A stretch of DNA of 64,000 nt from positions 2,356,001 to 2,420,000 of the forward strand of contig NZ_CP085253.1 in NCBI RefSeq assembly GCF_044872765.1, written 5' to 3'. Numbering within the stretch: position 1 is the stretch's first letter; every line of letters begins with the position of its first letter. This DNA comes from Micrococcus sp023147585 (GTDB taxonomy: Bacteria; Actinomycetota; Actinomycetes; Actinomycetales; Micrococcaceae). Shown here one piece after another: positions 1 through 8,318 of the stretch. Made by a program: the position numbers and the translations under genes. The notes under the pieces were generated by a model. It was not told the DNA's origin and made no database searches. It saw only the letters and a list, made by a program, of their open reading frames with translations.

Positions 1-35
1 GCTCCGTGACCAGCCTGTTCGACGGCGACGCCTGA
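1..35 (+). CDS. C-terminal end of an upstream gene (partial)
   Basis: The frame ending in the TGA at 33-35 is open from the window edge and reads SVTSLFDGDA before the stop. Only about eleven codons are present, so the product cannot be named. It stops two bases before the ATG of the signal peptidase gene, which suggests co-transcription with it. Confidence 0.5.
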   Translation, partial: SVTSLFDGDA

Positions 36-37
36 GC

Positions 38-751
38 ATGACGGGTACCACGGCCGCCGCTGAGCCGAAGCACGCCCGCCTGCCCGGATGGCTGGCGGTG
101 CTGCTGAACGTGGCCGTCGCGATCATCGTGGTGGCGGTGGTCCAGGCGTTCTGGGTGAAGGTCTACTCCGTGCCGTCGGGCTCGATGGAGAACACCCTGG
201 AGATCGGGGACCGTATGCTGGTGAACCGGACCGCCTACCCGGACGGCAGGGCGGAGCAACAGGACGTGGTGGTGTTCAACGCCAACGAGGACTGGGCCCA
301 GCCGATGCCCGAGGACGGCCCGCTCGAGGCCGTGGTGCGTGGATTCGGCGATCTCACGGGCATCGGCCGCTCCCACGAGCAGGCGCTCGTGAAGCGCGTC
401 ATCGGTGAGGCCGGGCAGACGGTCTCCTGCTGCACCTCGGCCGGCCAGGTCGTGGTGGACGGCTCGCCCCAGGACGAGCCGTACGTGTACGAGGACCTGC
501 CGTTCGTGCCCGGCCGGCTCGACTGCGAGTCCGACGTGGTCTCGTCGCGGTGCTTCGGCCCCGTGACCGTCCCCGCGGACTCCATGCTCGTGATGGGCGA
601 CCACCGCTCGAACTCCGCCGACTCCGTGATCGCCTGCCGGGGCACCGTGGGGGAGCAGACCGACGGCTGCGCCCGCTTCGTGCGGCGTGACGACATCGTG
701 GGGAAGGTGTTCACCACGGTGTGGCCGCCCTCGAACTGGGGCGGGCACTGA
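38..751 (+). CDS. lepB: Signal peptidase I (type I leader peptidase)
   Basis: Membrane-bound serine protease that removes signal peptides from secreted proteins. The 237-residue protein has one N-terminal membrane segment (about residues 18-40), followed by the S26 catalytic box PSGSMENTL with nucleophile Ser49, the general-base lysine in LVKRVIG (Lys119), and the conserved MGDHRSNSADS box at about 186-196. This Ser/Lys arrangement is that of the type I family. The extra stretch between the boxes includes a CC pair near residue 131. The start lies two bases after an upstream stop, suggesting operon expression. The next gene is convergent, across a hairpin. Actinobacteria often carry several paralogues, so this need not be the only signal peptidase. 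Confidence 0.95.
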   Translation: MTGTTAAAEPKHARLPGWLAVLLNVAVAIIVVAVVQAFWVKVYSVPSGSMENTLEIGDRMLVNRTAYPDGRAEQQDVVVFNANEDWAQPMPEDGPLEAVVRGFGDLTGIGRSHEQALVKRVIGEAGQTVSCCTSAGQVVVDGSPQDEPYVYEDLPFVPGRLDCESDVVSSRCFGPVTVPADSMLVMGDHRSNSADSVIACRGTVGEQTDGCARFVRRDDIVGKVFTTVWPPSNWGGH

Positions 752-770
752 GCCGTCCGTGGACACGACG

Positions 771-803
771 GCGGGCCGTCACCCTCGAGGGGTGGCGGCC
801 CGC
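771..803. terminator. Hairpin between lepB and the convergent HPr-kinase-like gene
   Basis: A 14-bp stem pairs 771-784 with 790-803 (one position is a G.T wobble) around a 5-base loop. It sits between two converging genes and could end transcription from both sides. No T-tract follows, as is common in GC-rich actinobacteria. Confidence 0.7.
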
Positions 804-823
804 GGCGCGCTGTGGGCAGAGGG

Positions 824-1963
824 TCATTCGGCGCGGAGGAGTCCTTGCTCGGAGAGCTGGGCCACCGCTGCCTCCACTCTGTCGGCGGCGTCTGGGGGCA
901 CGGGCCCGTTGCTGCTCAGCCGGTCGAGGATCTCCTCCGGCGTGAGGGGCTCCGTCAAGAGGAACCAGATCGCCGGTCCGAGCCCTGCGAGCATCACGAG
1001 CTCGGTGTCGTGCAGCAGCACGAGGGTGTGGTCGGCGGTGAGGATGCCGTCGTCGGCTCCGCGGCGGCGGATGCGCCGGGGGTCCGTGCTGGGCTCGCCC
1101 GCATCCGTCGGGGAGGTCGGGGACGTCGGCTCGCTCGAAGGAGCCAGCTCGTCGTCCTCCAGCGGATCCCATGACCGGTCGAGCCGGACCGGAGCATCGT
1201 CGAGGAGCTCCTCCAGCACCGGGCGGAGGCCCTCCGCCTCGGTGTAGACCAGGCGGTGGGCGCCGCCCACGCGGTCCAGGACGCCGCACAGCGTCACGAG
1301 GCCGCGGGGCAGCTGCGAGAGGGAGGACGTCTGCGGCACCAGCAGCTGCAGCGCCTCCAGCAGGGGAAGGGGCTCCGCCCGGGCGGGCACGGCCTCCGTC
1401 GCATCGCGCACGCGGTCCAGCACGGCCACGCACCGCACCGTGCCCGGCACGGTCGGCCCCAGACCGAGTCCGTCCGGTCCCACTTGGTGCTTCGGACGCA
1501 CGCCGGCGTCCCCCAGCAGGGAGAGCGGCTTGGCGTACGGGGTCACCCCCAGGTCTGCGGGATCCACGATGGCCGTCTCGTCCGTGAGGTAGGCGAAGTG
1601 GGGGCCGAGGCGTCGTGTCGCGGTGGTCTTCCCCGTGCCGGAGGCGGCGGCCAGCACGACGGCGGCGCCCGTCTCCGGGACGGCGAGGCAGGCGCCGTGG
1701 AACATCAGGTGGGTGCCGCGGCAGGAGCCGATCGCCGCGGACGTGGCCGCGTACACGATCGACTCGTGGAAGACGTCCCAGTCCTGACCCTCGGCCCGTT
1801 CGAGGTCGGCGGCGGCCGGGGTGGGGATCGGGGTGGGGCTGCACCGGGACCAGTCACGGCACAGCGTCTCGCTGGCGGTCTCGTCGAGGCCGCTCACCGT
1901 CAGGGTGTCCAGGCCTGCCGTCAGGCGCAGGGAGCGGGGCGTCCCGGCATCAGAGGTGGGCAT
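824..1963 (-). CDS. HPr-kinase-like ATPase fused to a PqqD-like domain
   Basis: The 379-residue protein has a Walker A loop SGTGKTT (Lys112) followed by TDET near 127-130, as in HprK/serine-kinase-like P-loop proteins. The remaining ~80 residues (about 300-379) resemble PqqD-type peptide-binding domains (LTADHTLVLLHDTE, then AIWFLLTEPLTPEEIL). The acidic Ser/Thr/Pro-rich stretch at about 265-300 looks like a linker. HprK-related kinases and PqqD-like proteins co-occur in exopolysaccharide loci and in some lasso-peptide clusters; the substrate in EPS loci is unknown. Here the gene faces away from the glycosyltransferase operon. A second PqqD-like gene lies at 35064-35423. GGGAGA precedes the ATG by 5 nt. 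No HPr or PTS gene is near, so a role in carbon catabolite control is unlikely. Confidence 0.75.
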   Translation of the reverse strand: MPTSDAGTPRSLRLTAGLDTLTVSGLDETASETLCRDWSRCSPTPIPTPAAADLERAEGQDWDVFHESIVYAATSAAIGSCRGTHLMFHGACLAVPETGAAVVLAAASGTGKTTATRRLGPHFAYLTDETAIVDPADLGVTPYAKPLSLLGDAGVRPKHQVGPDGLGLGPTVPGTVRCVAVLDRVRDATEAVPARAEPLPLLEALQLLVPQTSSLSQLPRGLVTLCGVLDRVGGAHRLVYTEAEGLRPVLEELLDDAPVRLDRSWDPLEDDELAPSSEPTSPTSPTDAGEPSTDPRRIRRRGADDGILTADHTLVLLHDTELVMLAGLGPAIWFLLTEPLTPEEILDRLSSNGPVPPDAADRVEAAVAQLSEQGLLRAE

Positions 1964-2098
1964 CGAGGTCTCCCATTCGGCAGCGGGGCGAAGGTCACGG
2001 CGAGCGACCGCCTCCCTCCGGCACGGGCCCGAGAGGCGAGTCCAGTCTACGGAGTGCCTGCGGGGCCCGGGGCCGGCGCCCGCCGACGCCCCGCCGCC

Positions 2099-2104
2099 TA
2101 TACT
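2099..2104 (+). promoter_or_regulatory. Candidate -10 box of the polysaccharide operon
   Basis: TATACT is a 5/6 match to the sigma-70 -10 consensus, lying in the 194-bp divergent gap about 54 nt before the first glycosyltransferase start. No convincing -35 hexamer is visible. A GGAGG ribosome site at 2148-2152 serves the ATG at 2158. Confidence 0.55.
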
Positions 2105-2157
2105 GGAGCCGCAGCGTGCACCCTTCGCGCCGCTGAGTCTGCCTGCCGGAGGACCCC

Positions 2158-3081
2158 ATGCCCGAGATCGTCCCCGAACCGTCCGTCACGGTGGTGATCC
2201 CGCACTACGGGGACCCGGCTCCCACGGCGGCACTCGCTGCCTCCCTCCTGGAATCCCGGTCCACCTGCCTGGCCGGCGTCGTCGTCGCCGATGACGCCTC
2301 GCCCGTCCCCTACCCGGGCAGCGACGACGCCCGCCTCACCGTGGTGCGTCGTCCCGCCAACGGGGGCTTCGGCGCGAACGTGAACACCGGTCTGGCCGAG
2401 GTCCGCACGGAGTACGCCCTCGTGCTCAACTCGGACGCGCTCATCACGGGCGAGCAGATCGACGCGCTCGTGGCCGCGGCGGCACCGTTCCAGCCGGCTG
2501 TGGTGAGCCCGCAGGTGGTGAATGAGGACGGGACGCCTCAGTGGTCCGGGCGTCACTTCCCCACCGTGCTGCACCAGACCGTCGAGTGGCTCACTCCGCT
2601 CGCCCGGTTCCGCCACCTGCCCCTGCTGCACGAGGCCGTGGGCCATGACGTGCACGCGGCTGAGGCCACCGAGCCCGTGCCCGTGGACTGGGTGATGGGC
2701 GCCGTGATGCTGCTGCCGATGGCCGAGGTCCGCGCGGTGGGGGGCTTCGACGAGGCCTACTTCATGAACTCCGAGGAGGTGGACCTCCAGCGGCGGCTCC
2801 GCCAGCGGGGGATCCCCTCGATCGTGATTCCCACCATCCACGTCACGCATGGCCTGCACGGCTCCACGGATCCGCTGCGGCGTCGCGCGTGGCTCGTGGA
2901 CTCGCGGTTCCGCTACGCCCGCAAGTTCGGCCGGCCGCGCGCGCTCAGGGCCGCGCTCACCGCGGCCACGGGTGCCAACCTCGCCGTCAACGCCCTTCGG
3001 CAGGCCCGGGGCACGGACGTGGACGCGCGCCGTGTGGCGAAGGACGAGCTGCGCCTGATCTGGCGGGGGACCCGCCGATGA
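2158..3081 (+). CDS. Family 2 glycosyltransferase, rhamnosyltransferase-like
   Basis: First gene of a long polysaccharide operon. The 307-residue protein starts with the GT-A core TVVIPHYGDP, followed by VVADDAS (about 42-48) and the metal/nucleotide site LNSDA (about 90-94). The acceptor-side block WVMGAVMLLP...GGFDE...NSEEVD is typical of GT2 enzymes of the rhamnosyltransferase/WsaF type. It likely acts on the cytoplasmic face, adding a sugar to a lipid-linked repeat unit. The start is fixed by GGAGG at 2148-2152. Its stop overlaps the next ATG by 4 bp. Donor specificity cannot be read from the sequence; rhamnose is plausible because rmlABCD are in the same locus. Confidence 0.85.
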   Translation: MPEIVPEPSVTVVIPHYGDPAPTAALAASLLESRSTCLAGVVVADDASPVPYPGSDDARLTVVRRPANGGFGANVNTGLAEVRTEYALVLNSDALITGEQIDALVAAAAPFQPAVVSPQVVNEDGTPQWSGRHFPTVLHQTVEWLTPLARFRHLPLLHEAVGHDVHAAEATEPVPVDWVMGAVMLLPMAEVRAVGGFDEAYFMNSEEVDLQRRLRQRGIPSIVIPTIHVTHGLHGSTDPLRRRAWLVDSRFRYARKFGRPRALRAALTAATGANLAVNALRQARGTDVDARRVAKDELRLIWRGTRR

Positions 3082-4160
3082 CCGCCCGCACCTACACCGT
3101 CCTCGCGCCCCTGGGCTCCACTCCCGCCCGCGTCGGCGTGCCCGCAGGGCGCCGCACCGAGCGCCTGTTCCTCGTCTCGCCCGCCTTCCACGGCTATCAC
3201 CGCTCCATCGCCCGCGCGTGGGCGCAGCAGGGCTTCGACGTCACGGTGCACTGCTACGACGCGTACGCCACCCCCGCCATGAAGCTGCGCAACAAGGCCC
3301 TCCTGGAGCTGCCGCAGAGGGTCGGCATGGACCGCACGGCCGCCCGCGTCGCGTGGGACACCCAGCGGGCGGTCGCCGCCCTGCGTGAGGCCCGCCCGGA
3401 CCGCGTGCTCGTCATCAAGGGCGACTCCCTCGGCGAGCAGTTCTGGGACGAGGTCCGAGCGCTCGGCGTGCCCCGCATGCTGTGGCTCTACGACGACCTC
3501 CACCGTCACGACTACTCCCTGGACTTCCTGCGCACCGTGGGTCCCGTGCTGAGCTATGCCCGCTCCGAGGCGGACGAGCTCACGGCCGACGGCGTGGACG
3601 CCCACTATCTGCCCAACGGCTTCGACCCGGACCTGGACGTGCCCCCCCTCGAACGGAGGGACGAGCTCGTGTTCGTGGGCTCGCGCTACCCCAACCGTGT
3701 GGAGCTGCTCGAACGCCTCGCCGCCGCGGGCGTCCCCGTGCGCGCCTACGGCCGGCAGTGGAGCCACCACCCCGTGGACCGCCTGCGGACGTGGGAGCTG
3801 CGCCGCCCGGCCCTGCCCGCCGAGCGGGACATCCCCCTCAACGAGGCCTACGCCGTGCAGGCCGCCGCCGCCGGCGCCATCAACGTCCACGGCCTGCAGG
3901 CCGGCCATGCGATGCGCACCTTCGAGGTCCCCGGCATGGGCGGGCTCCAACTGGTGGACCGGGCGGACGTGGCGGAGTTCTACGAGCCCGGCGCGGAGGT
4001 CCTCGTGTTCGAGAGCCCCGAGCACCTCGTGGAGCTGGGCTCCCGCGCGGTGCGCGAGCCCGCGTGGGGCGAGCGCATCCGCGCCGCCGGCCGCCGCCGC
4101 TCCCACGCGGAGCACACCTTCGCGCACCGCGCCGCCGCCGCGCAGGACTGGTGGACCTGA
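3078..4160 (+). CDS. CgeB-like glycosyltransferase (GT-B fold)
   Basis: A 360-residue protein whose pattern (LWLYDDLHRHDY, LSYARSEADEL, YLPNGFDPDL, LVFVGSRYPNR, then AINVHGL and FEVPGMGGLQLVDR) matches CgeB/DUF3880-type glycosyltransferases. In these a C-terminal half with a bound nucleotide-sugar site follows a variable N-terminal half. The start uses an ATGA overlap with the preceding gene, and the stop overlaps the next ATG by one base, so the three genes are translationally coupled. The donor is unknown. The closest functional analogy is decoration of spore, capsule or glycoprotein surfaces, inferred only from family membership. Confidence 0.75.
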   Translation: MTARTYTVLAPLGSTPARVGVPAGRRTERLFLVSPAFHGYHRSIARAWAQQGFDVTVHCYDAYATPAMKLRNKALLELPQRVGMDRTAARVAWDTQRAVAALREARPDRVLVIKGDSLGEQFWDEVRALGVPRMLWLYDDLHRHDYSLDFLRTVGPVLSYARSEADELTADGVDAHYLPNGFDPDLDVPPLERRDELVFVGSRYPNRVELLERLAAAGVPVRAYGRQWSHHPVDRLRTWELRRPALPAERDIPLNEAYAVQAAAAGAINVHGLQAGHAMRTFEVPGMGGLQLVDRADVAEFYEPGAEVLVFESPEHLVELGSRAVREPAWGERIRAAGRRRSHAEHTFAHRAAAAQDWWT

Positions 4161-5296
4161 TGGCCGGCGGCGCTGACGCCCCCCTGTTCTGCAGGCCCGA
4201 GGACCTGCCCCGGTGGCAGCGGTGGCAACGGGCCCAGTGGCCGGCCTCGCGGCGCGCTGCGGACGCCGCGCGCTCTGCCATCCGTGCCGCCCGGGGCACC
4301 GCGGCCGGCGCCGAGAGCCCGATGCTGATGCTCCCCGAGGGGGAGGTCCACTCGCTCGTGGCGCTGGAGTCCTTCGGCCCCACGCAGCTCGCCGCGCTGG
4401 CCGCGCCCGTCGCGGCCCTGCCGCCGGAGGCTGCCGCCGGCGTCGGATGGGTCCTCCCCGGGGAGGCCACCGCGGAGCAGATCGCGGCGTTGCCGGGGGC
4501 ACGGACCCCGGGCGTGCGCCTGACGCCGATCCCTGCGGGCGCTGGGCCGTTGCTGCTGCCCCGCCTCGCAGGGCTGCGCCGCGTGCTGGTGGCGGGGGAG
4601 TACCTGCCCTCCGGCCGCGCGGCCGTGCGCTGGGCCCGCGAGCGCGGCGCCGAGGTGGCGGTGGTGCAGCACGGACTGCTCGCCGTCTCCACCCCGCCGG
4701 TGCCTCGCGCGAGCACGCTCTACGCCTTCACCTCCGAGGACGCCGCGTGGTGGACACAGGGCCGCGCCGACGTGCGCGTCCGCGCGGTCGGGTCCGCCCT
4801 CCTGGAGGACGCCCGTCGGACCGCGGCGCACCGGCCCGCCTGCCCCGACGCCGCGGGCCCCGGCGTCTTCCTCGGCCAGCTGCACGGCGCCGAGCTGCCC
4901 CGTGCTGACTTCGCCCGGGCGGCGGAGGACTACATCCGCGTCACCGGTGCCGTGTACCGCCCGCATCCGGCCGAGAAGGACCGACTCTCCCGTGCACAGC
5001 ACGCCCGCTGGGAGGCGCAGGGCATCACCGTGGACCGCTCCGACGTCCCGCTCACGCAGACCACGGGCCCCGTGGTCTCGGTCTTCTCCACGGGCGTGCT
5101 GGAGGCGGCGCAGTCGGGCCGGCCCGCGTGGGTCACCCACCCCGACCCGCCGGCGTGGCTCGAGGGGTTCTGGGAGCGCTACGGCATGCGCCGCTGGACG
5201 CCGGGCCACCGGCCCGATCCCACGCCGCCGCTGGCCTCGCCCACCGCCGACCCCGCCGCCGCCATCGCGGCCGACCTCTGGAGGACCGCCTCATGA
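4160..5296 (+). CDS. HP-motif glycosyltransferase, possibly sialyl/polysialyltransferase-like
   Basis: A 378-residue protein of uncertain family. It has VVQHGLL near the middle, YRPHPAEKDR near the C-terminal third and VFSTGVLEAAQSGRPAW after it. An HP dipeptide followed by a serine/threonine patch is what bacterial sialyl/polysialyltransferases and CDP-glycerol-type GT-B enzymes show. It sits directly upstream of, and overlaps, a CMP-sugar synthetase gene and a NeuB-type gene, which supports transfer of a CMP-activated nonulosonic acid. That substrate is inferred from position. The start ATG overlaps the previous stop (TGATG). A long out-of-frame-looking N-terminal extension exists upstream but has no support. 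Confidence 0.55.
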   Translation: MAGGADAPLFCRPEDLPRWQRWQRAQWPASRRAADAARSAIRAARGTAAGAESPMLMLPEGEVHSLVALESFGPTQLAALAAPVAALPPEAAAGVGWVLPGEATAEQIAALPGARTPGVRLTPIPAGAGPLLLPRLAGLRRVLVAGEYLPSGRAAVRWARERGAEVAVVQHGLLAVSTPPVPRASTLYAFTSEDAAWWTQGRADVRVRAVGSALLEDARRTAAHRPACPDAAGPGVFLGQLHGAELPRADFARAAEDYIRVTGAVYRPHPAEKDRLSRAQHARWEAQGITVDRSDVPLTQTTGPVVSVFSTGVLEAAQSGRPAWVTHPDPPAWLEGFWERYGMRRWTPGHRPDPTPPLASPTADPAAAIAADLWRTAS

Positions 5297-6078
5297 GCAT
5301 CCTGTGCGTCATCCCCGTGCGCGGCGGCTCCCGTGGCCTGCCGGGCAAGAACGTCCGCCTGCTCGGCGGCCACCCGCTCGTGGCGTGGACCATCCAGTCC
5401 GCGCTCGAGGCGGAGGCGGACCTGCACGTGGTGGTCTCCACGGACTCCGAGGAGATCGCCGAGGTGGCCACGCGCTACGGCGCGGACGTGCCCGGCCTGC
5501 GCCCTGCGGAGCTCGCGCAGGATGAGACGCCCACCGAACCCGTGATCGAGCACCACCTGGCCATGGAGCGCGCCGCCGGCGTCGAGCCGGAGGCCGTGAT
5601 GCTGCTGCAGGCCACCAGCCCGCTGCGCCTGCCCGGCACGCTGGACCGCGCCGTCGCACAGTTCCGCGCCACCGGCGTGGACTCCCTCGTCGGCGTCGTG
5701 CCGGTCTCCCCGTTCGTGTGGCGCCATGCACCGGACCCGGCGGCGGCCCCCATCCCGGACTTCGACGTCACGCACCGCAAGCGCCGTCAGGACATGACGC
5801 GCACGGACCTGCGCTTCCGGGAGAACGGCTCGCTCTACCTCACGAAGCCGTGGGTGTACGACGAGCTCCACAACCGCCTCGGCGGCCGGATCGGCATGCT
5901 GGAGCTGGACGACCTCGAGGGCGTGGACATCGACACCGAGCTCGACTTCGCCCTCGCAGAGCAGCAGATGGACCAGTACCTGGCCGTGCACAAGGTGCTG
6001 CAGAAGCACCCCGAGCTCGCCCGTCCCCTCAGCACCGAGCCGCTCGCCGGCCCCCCGAGCGCAGGAGCAGCACTGTGA
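5293..6078 (+). CDS. neuA: CMP-N-acetylneuraminate / nonulosonate cytidylyltransferase
   Basis: Activates a nine-carbon 2-keto sugar acid with CTP to give CMP-sugar for glycosyltransferases. The 261-residue protein begins with the CMP-sugar synthetase signature IPVRGGSRGLPGKN, followed by STDSEEI and LLQATSPLR, the nucleotide-binding blocks of the family. The C-terminal DLEGVDIDTELD stretch is also typical. ATGA overlap upstream and GTGA overlap downstream couple it to the HP-motif glycosyltransferase and the NeuB-like fusion. Whether the substrate is Neu5Ac, legionaminate, pseudaminate or another nonulosonate cannot be decided. No UDP-GlcNAc 2-epimerase (neuC) gene lies in this window. Confidence 0.88.
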   Translation: MSILCVIPVRGGSRGLPGKNVRLLGGHPLVAWTIQSALEAEADLHVVVSTDSEEIAEVATRYGADVPGLRPAELAQDETPTEPVIEHHLAMERAAGVEPEAVMLLQATSPLRLPGTLDRAVAQFRATGVDSLVGVVPVSPFVWRHAPDPAAAPIPDFDVTHRKRRQDMTRTDLRFRENGSLYLTKPWVYDELHNRLGGRIGMLELDDLEGVDIDTELDFALAEQQMDQYLAVHKVLQKHPELARPLSTEPLAGPPSAGAAL

Positions 6079-8318
6079 TCATCGAACGCCACCTCACCCC
6101 CTACCTCGTCTTCCCCGAGGACTCCCTGCTGATCGCCCTCCAGAAGATGACCGACAACCGCGAGCGGATCGTCTTCGTGGTGGACTCCCACGGCTACCTC
6201 CAGGGCTCGCTGACCGACGGCGACTTCCGCCGCTGGCTGCTGGCCAGCCCCGGCGCCTCGCTCGAGGTGGCCGCCGTGGAGGCCGCCCACCGCGCGCCCG
6301 CCACGGGCCTGCTGGGCGCCACGCCCCAGGAGGTGCTCGCGGCCCTGCCCGAGGGCGCCCTGCACCTGCCGCTGCTGGACGAGCGCGGCCGCCTCGCCGC
6401 CCTCGCGATCAACCGGGAGGCCGAGCTGCGCATCGGCTCCCACCGGATCGGGGAGGGCCACCCGGCGTTCCTCATCGCGGAGATCGGCAACAACCACCAG
6501 GGCAGAGTGGACCTGGCCCGCGAGCTCGTGGACCTGGCCGTGGAGGCCGGAGCGGACGCCGTGAAGTTCCAGCTGCGGGACATGGACGCCCTCTACCGGA
6601 AGGCCGGCGGTGCGACGGCGGGAGAGGACCTCGGCGCGCAGCGCACCCTGGACGAGCTCACCAAGTTCTCCCTCTCGGCGGAGGACATGGTGCGGGTGTT
6701 CGACCACACCCGCGACGCCGGCGTCGCCCTGATGTGCACGCCGTGGGACGCCCCCTCGATGCAGGTGCTGGCGGACTACCCGGTGGACGGGGTGAAGATC
6801 GCCTCGGCGGACCTCACCAACCACGGCCTGCTGCGCGACGCGGCCTCCCGCGGGATCCCGATGGTGCTCTCCACGGGCATGTCCCGCGAGGAGGAGATCC
6901 GCGAGTCCGCAGCGCTCGTGCGCTCGTACGGCGTGCCGTTCGCCATGCTGCACGCGCAGTCCACCTACCCCGCGCCCTACAAGGACGTGAACCTGGCCTA
7001 TCTGGACCGCCTGGCGGAGATCGCCCAGGCCCCGGTGGGCTACTCCGGCCACGAGCGGGGCTTCCACGTGGCCCTGGCCGCCGTCGTGAAGGGCGCCTCG
7101 ATCGTGGAGAAGCACTTCACCGTGGACCGCTCCCTCGAGGGCAACGACCACAAGGTCTCCCTCCTGCCGGAGGAGTTCGCGCAGATGGTCCGGCAGACGC
7201 GGGAGATCGAGGAGTCCATCGGAACGGCCGGGGAGCGCGTGGTCTCCACGGGCGAGGCGATGAACCGCATCAACCTGGCCAAGTCCCTGGTGGCGGCCCG
7301 TCCGCTGCAGGCCGGCGTCACGATCACCGCCGACGACGTGACCGTGAAGTCCCCGGGCCGCGGCCTGCAGCCCAACGAGCTGCCGCGTCTGGTCGGCCGC
7401 ACCCTCCACCGCCCCATGGCCGAGGGCGACTTCTTCTTCGCCGGCGACCTCACGGACACCGTCCCCACGGGGCGCGACTTCGAGTTCAACCGCCCGTGGG
7501 GCCTGCCCGTGCGCTACCACGACGTCGAGGCGCTGACGAAGGACTGCACCCCGGACTTCCTGGAGTTCCACTTCTCCTACAAGGACCTCGAGATCGACAT
7601 CGACTCGGTGTTCACCGAGCCCATGCCGATGGGCTTCACCACCCACCTGCCGGACATCTTCTCCGGTGACTTCCTCGTGGACCTGGCCAGCGACGACGAC
7701 GCCGTGTGGGAGCGCTCGATCGCCGAGGTGCAGCGCACGATCGACATCACCCGGGACCTGAAGCGCTGGTTCCCGAACGAGGAGTCTCCCATCATGGTCA
7801 TCACCATGGGCGGGTTCACCCTGGACCGACACATCCGCCCGGAGGAGCGGCTGCCGAAGTACGAGCGCATCGCCGAGGCCGTGCAGCGCCTGGACACCTC
7901 CGGCATCCGGATCGCCGCGCAGACGCTGCCGCCGTTCCCGTGGCTGATGGGCGGCCAGCAGTACCACAACCTGTTCATGGACCCGGACGACACGGTGGCG
8001 TTCGTGGAGGCCACCGGCGTGCCGCTGTGCCTGGACGTCTCCCACTCGAAGCTCTCGGCCACGTTCCTGGGGATCCCCTTCTCCGAGATGGTGGAGAAGC
8101 TGGCCCCGCACACCATCCACCTGCACCTCGTGGACGCCACGGGCGTGGACGGCGAGGGTCCGCAGATCGGAGAGGGCGACGTGGACTGGCCCGTGCTGTG
8201 CGAGCAGCTGGACCGCCTGGCCCCCGGGGTGAGCTTCATCCCGGAGATCTGGCAGGGCCACATCAACAACGGTGAGGGCTTCTGGACGGCCCTGGATCGC
8301 CTGGAGCAGTGGCTGTGA
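6075..8318 (+). CDS. neuB: CBS - NeuB - SAF - TIM-barrel multidomain nonulosonate synthase
   Basis: A 747-residue fusion. Residues 1 to about 120 form a CBS-domain pair (VFVVDSHGYLQGSLTDGDFRR). From about 130 to 370 comes the NeuB synthase barrel, which condenses phosphoenolpyruvate with an N-acyl hexosamine (EIGNNHQG at 136-143, DAVKFQ, GYSGHE, IVEKHFT). A SAF/antifreeze-like domain follows at about 404-460 (SLVAARPLQAG...KSPGRG). About 470-747 resembles an AP-endonuclease/sugar-isomerase TIM barrel (CLDVSHSKL, IHLHLVDA, FIPEIWQGH). Ordinary NeuB proteins are about 350 residues. The start GTG overlaps the neuA stop (GTGA). The extra barrel may supply or process the precursor sugar and the CBS pair may sense a nucleotide; both are inference. 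The frame is unbroken across all junctions. Confidence 0.85.
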   Translation: MIIERHLTPYLVFPEDSLLIALQKMTDNRERIVFVVDSHGYLQGSLTDGDFRRWLLASPGASLEVAAVEAAHRAPATGLLGATPQEVLAALPEGALHLPLLDERGRLAALAINREAELRIGSHRIGEGHPAFLIAEIGNNHQGRVDLARELVDLAVEAGADAVKFQLRDMDALYRKAGGATAGEDLGAQRTLDELTKFSLSAEDMVRVFDHTRDAGVALMCTPWDAPSMQVLADYPVDGVKIASADLTNHGLLRDAASRGIPMVLSTGMSREEEIRESAALVRSYGVPFAMLHAQSTYPAPYKDVNLAYLDRLAEIAQAPVGYSGHERGFHVALAAVVKGASIVEKHFTVDRSLEGNDHKVSLLPEEFAQMVRQTREIEESIGTAGERVVSTGEAMNRINLAKSLVAARPLQAGVTITADDVTVKSPGRGLQPNELPRLVGRTLHRPMAEGDFFFAGDLTDTVPTGRDFEFNRPWGLPVRYHDVEALTKDCTPDFLEFHFSYKDLEIDIDSVFTEPMPMGFTTHLPDIFSGDFLVDLASDDDAVWERSIAEVQRTIDITRDLKRWFPNEESPIMVITMGGFTLDRHIRPEERLPKYERIAEAVQRLDTSGIRIAAQTLPPFPWLMGGQQYHNLFMDPDDTVAFVEATGVPLCLDVSHSKLSATFLGIPFSEMVEKLAPHTIHLHLVDATGVDGEGPQIGEGDVDWPVLCEQLDRLAPGVSFIPEIWQGHINNGEGFWTALDRLEQWL

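Noticed and set aside
6075..8318. Frameshift joining two adjacent genes in the NeuB fusion
   Set aside because: The reading frame, codon bias and spacing are continuous through all domain junctions, with no stop or start codon at the joints that would suggest separate genes.
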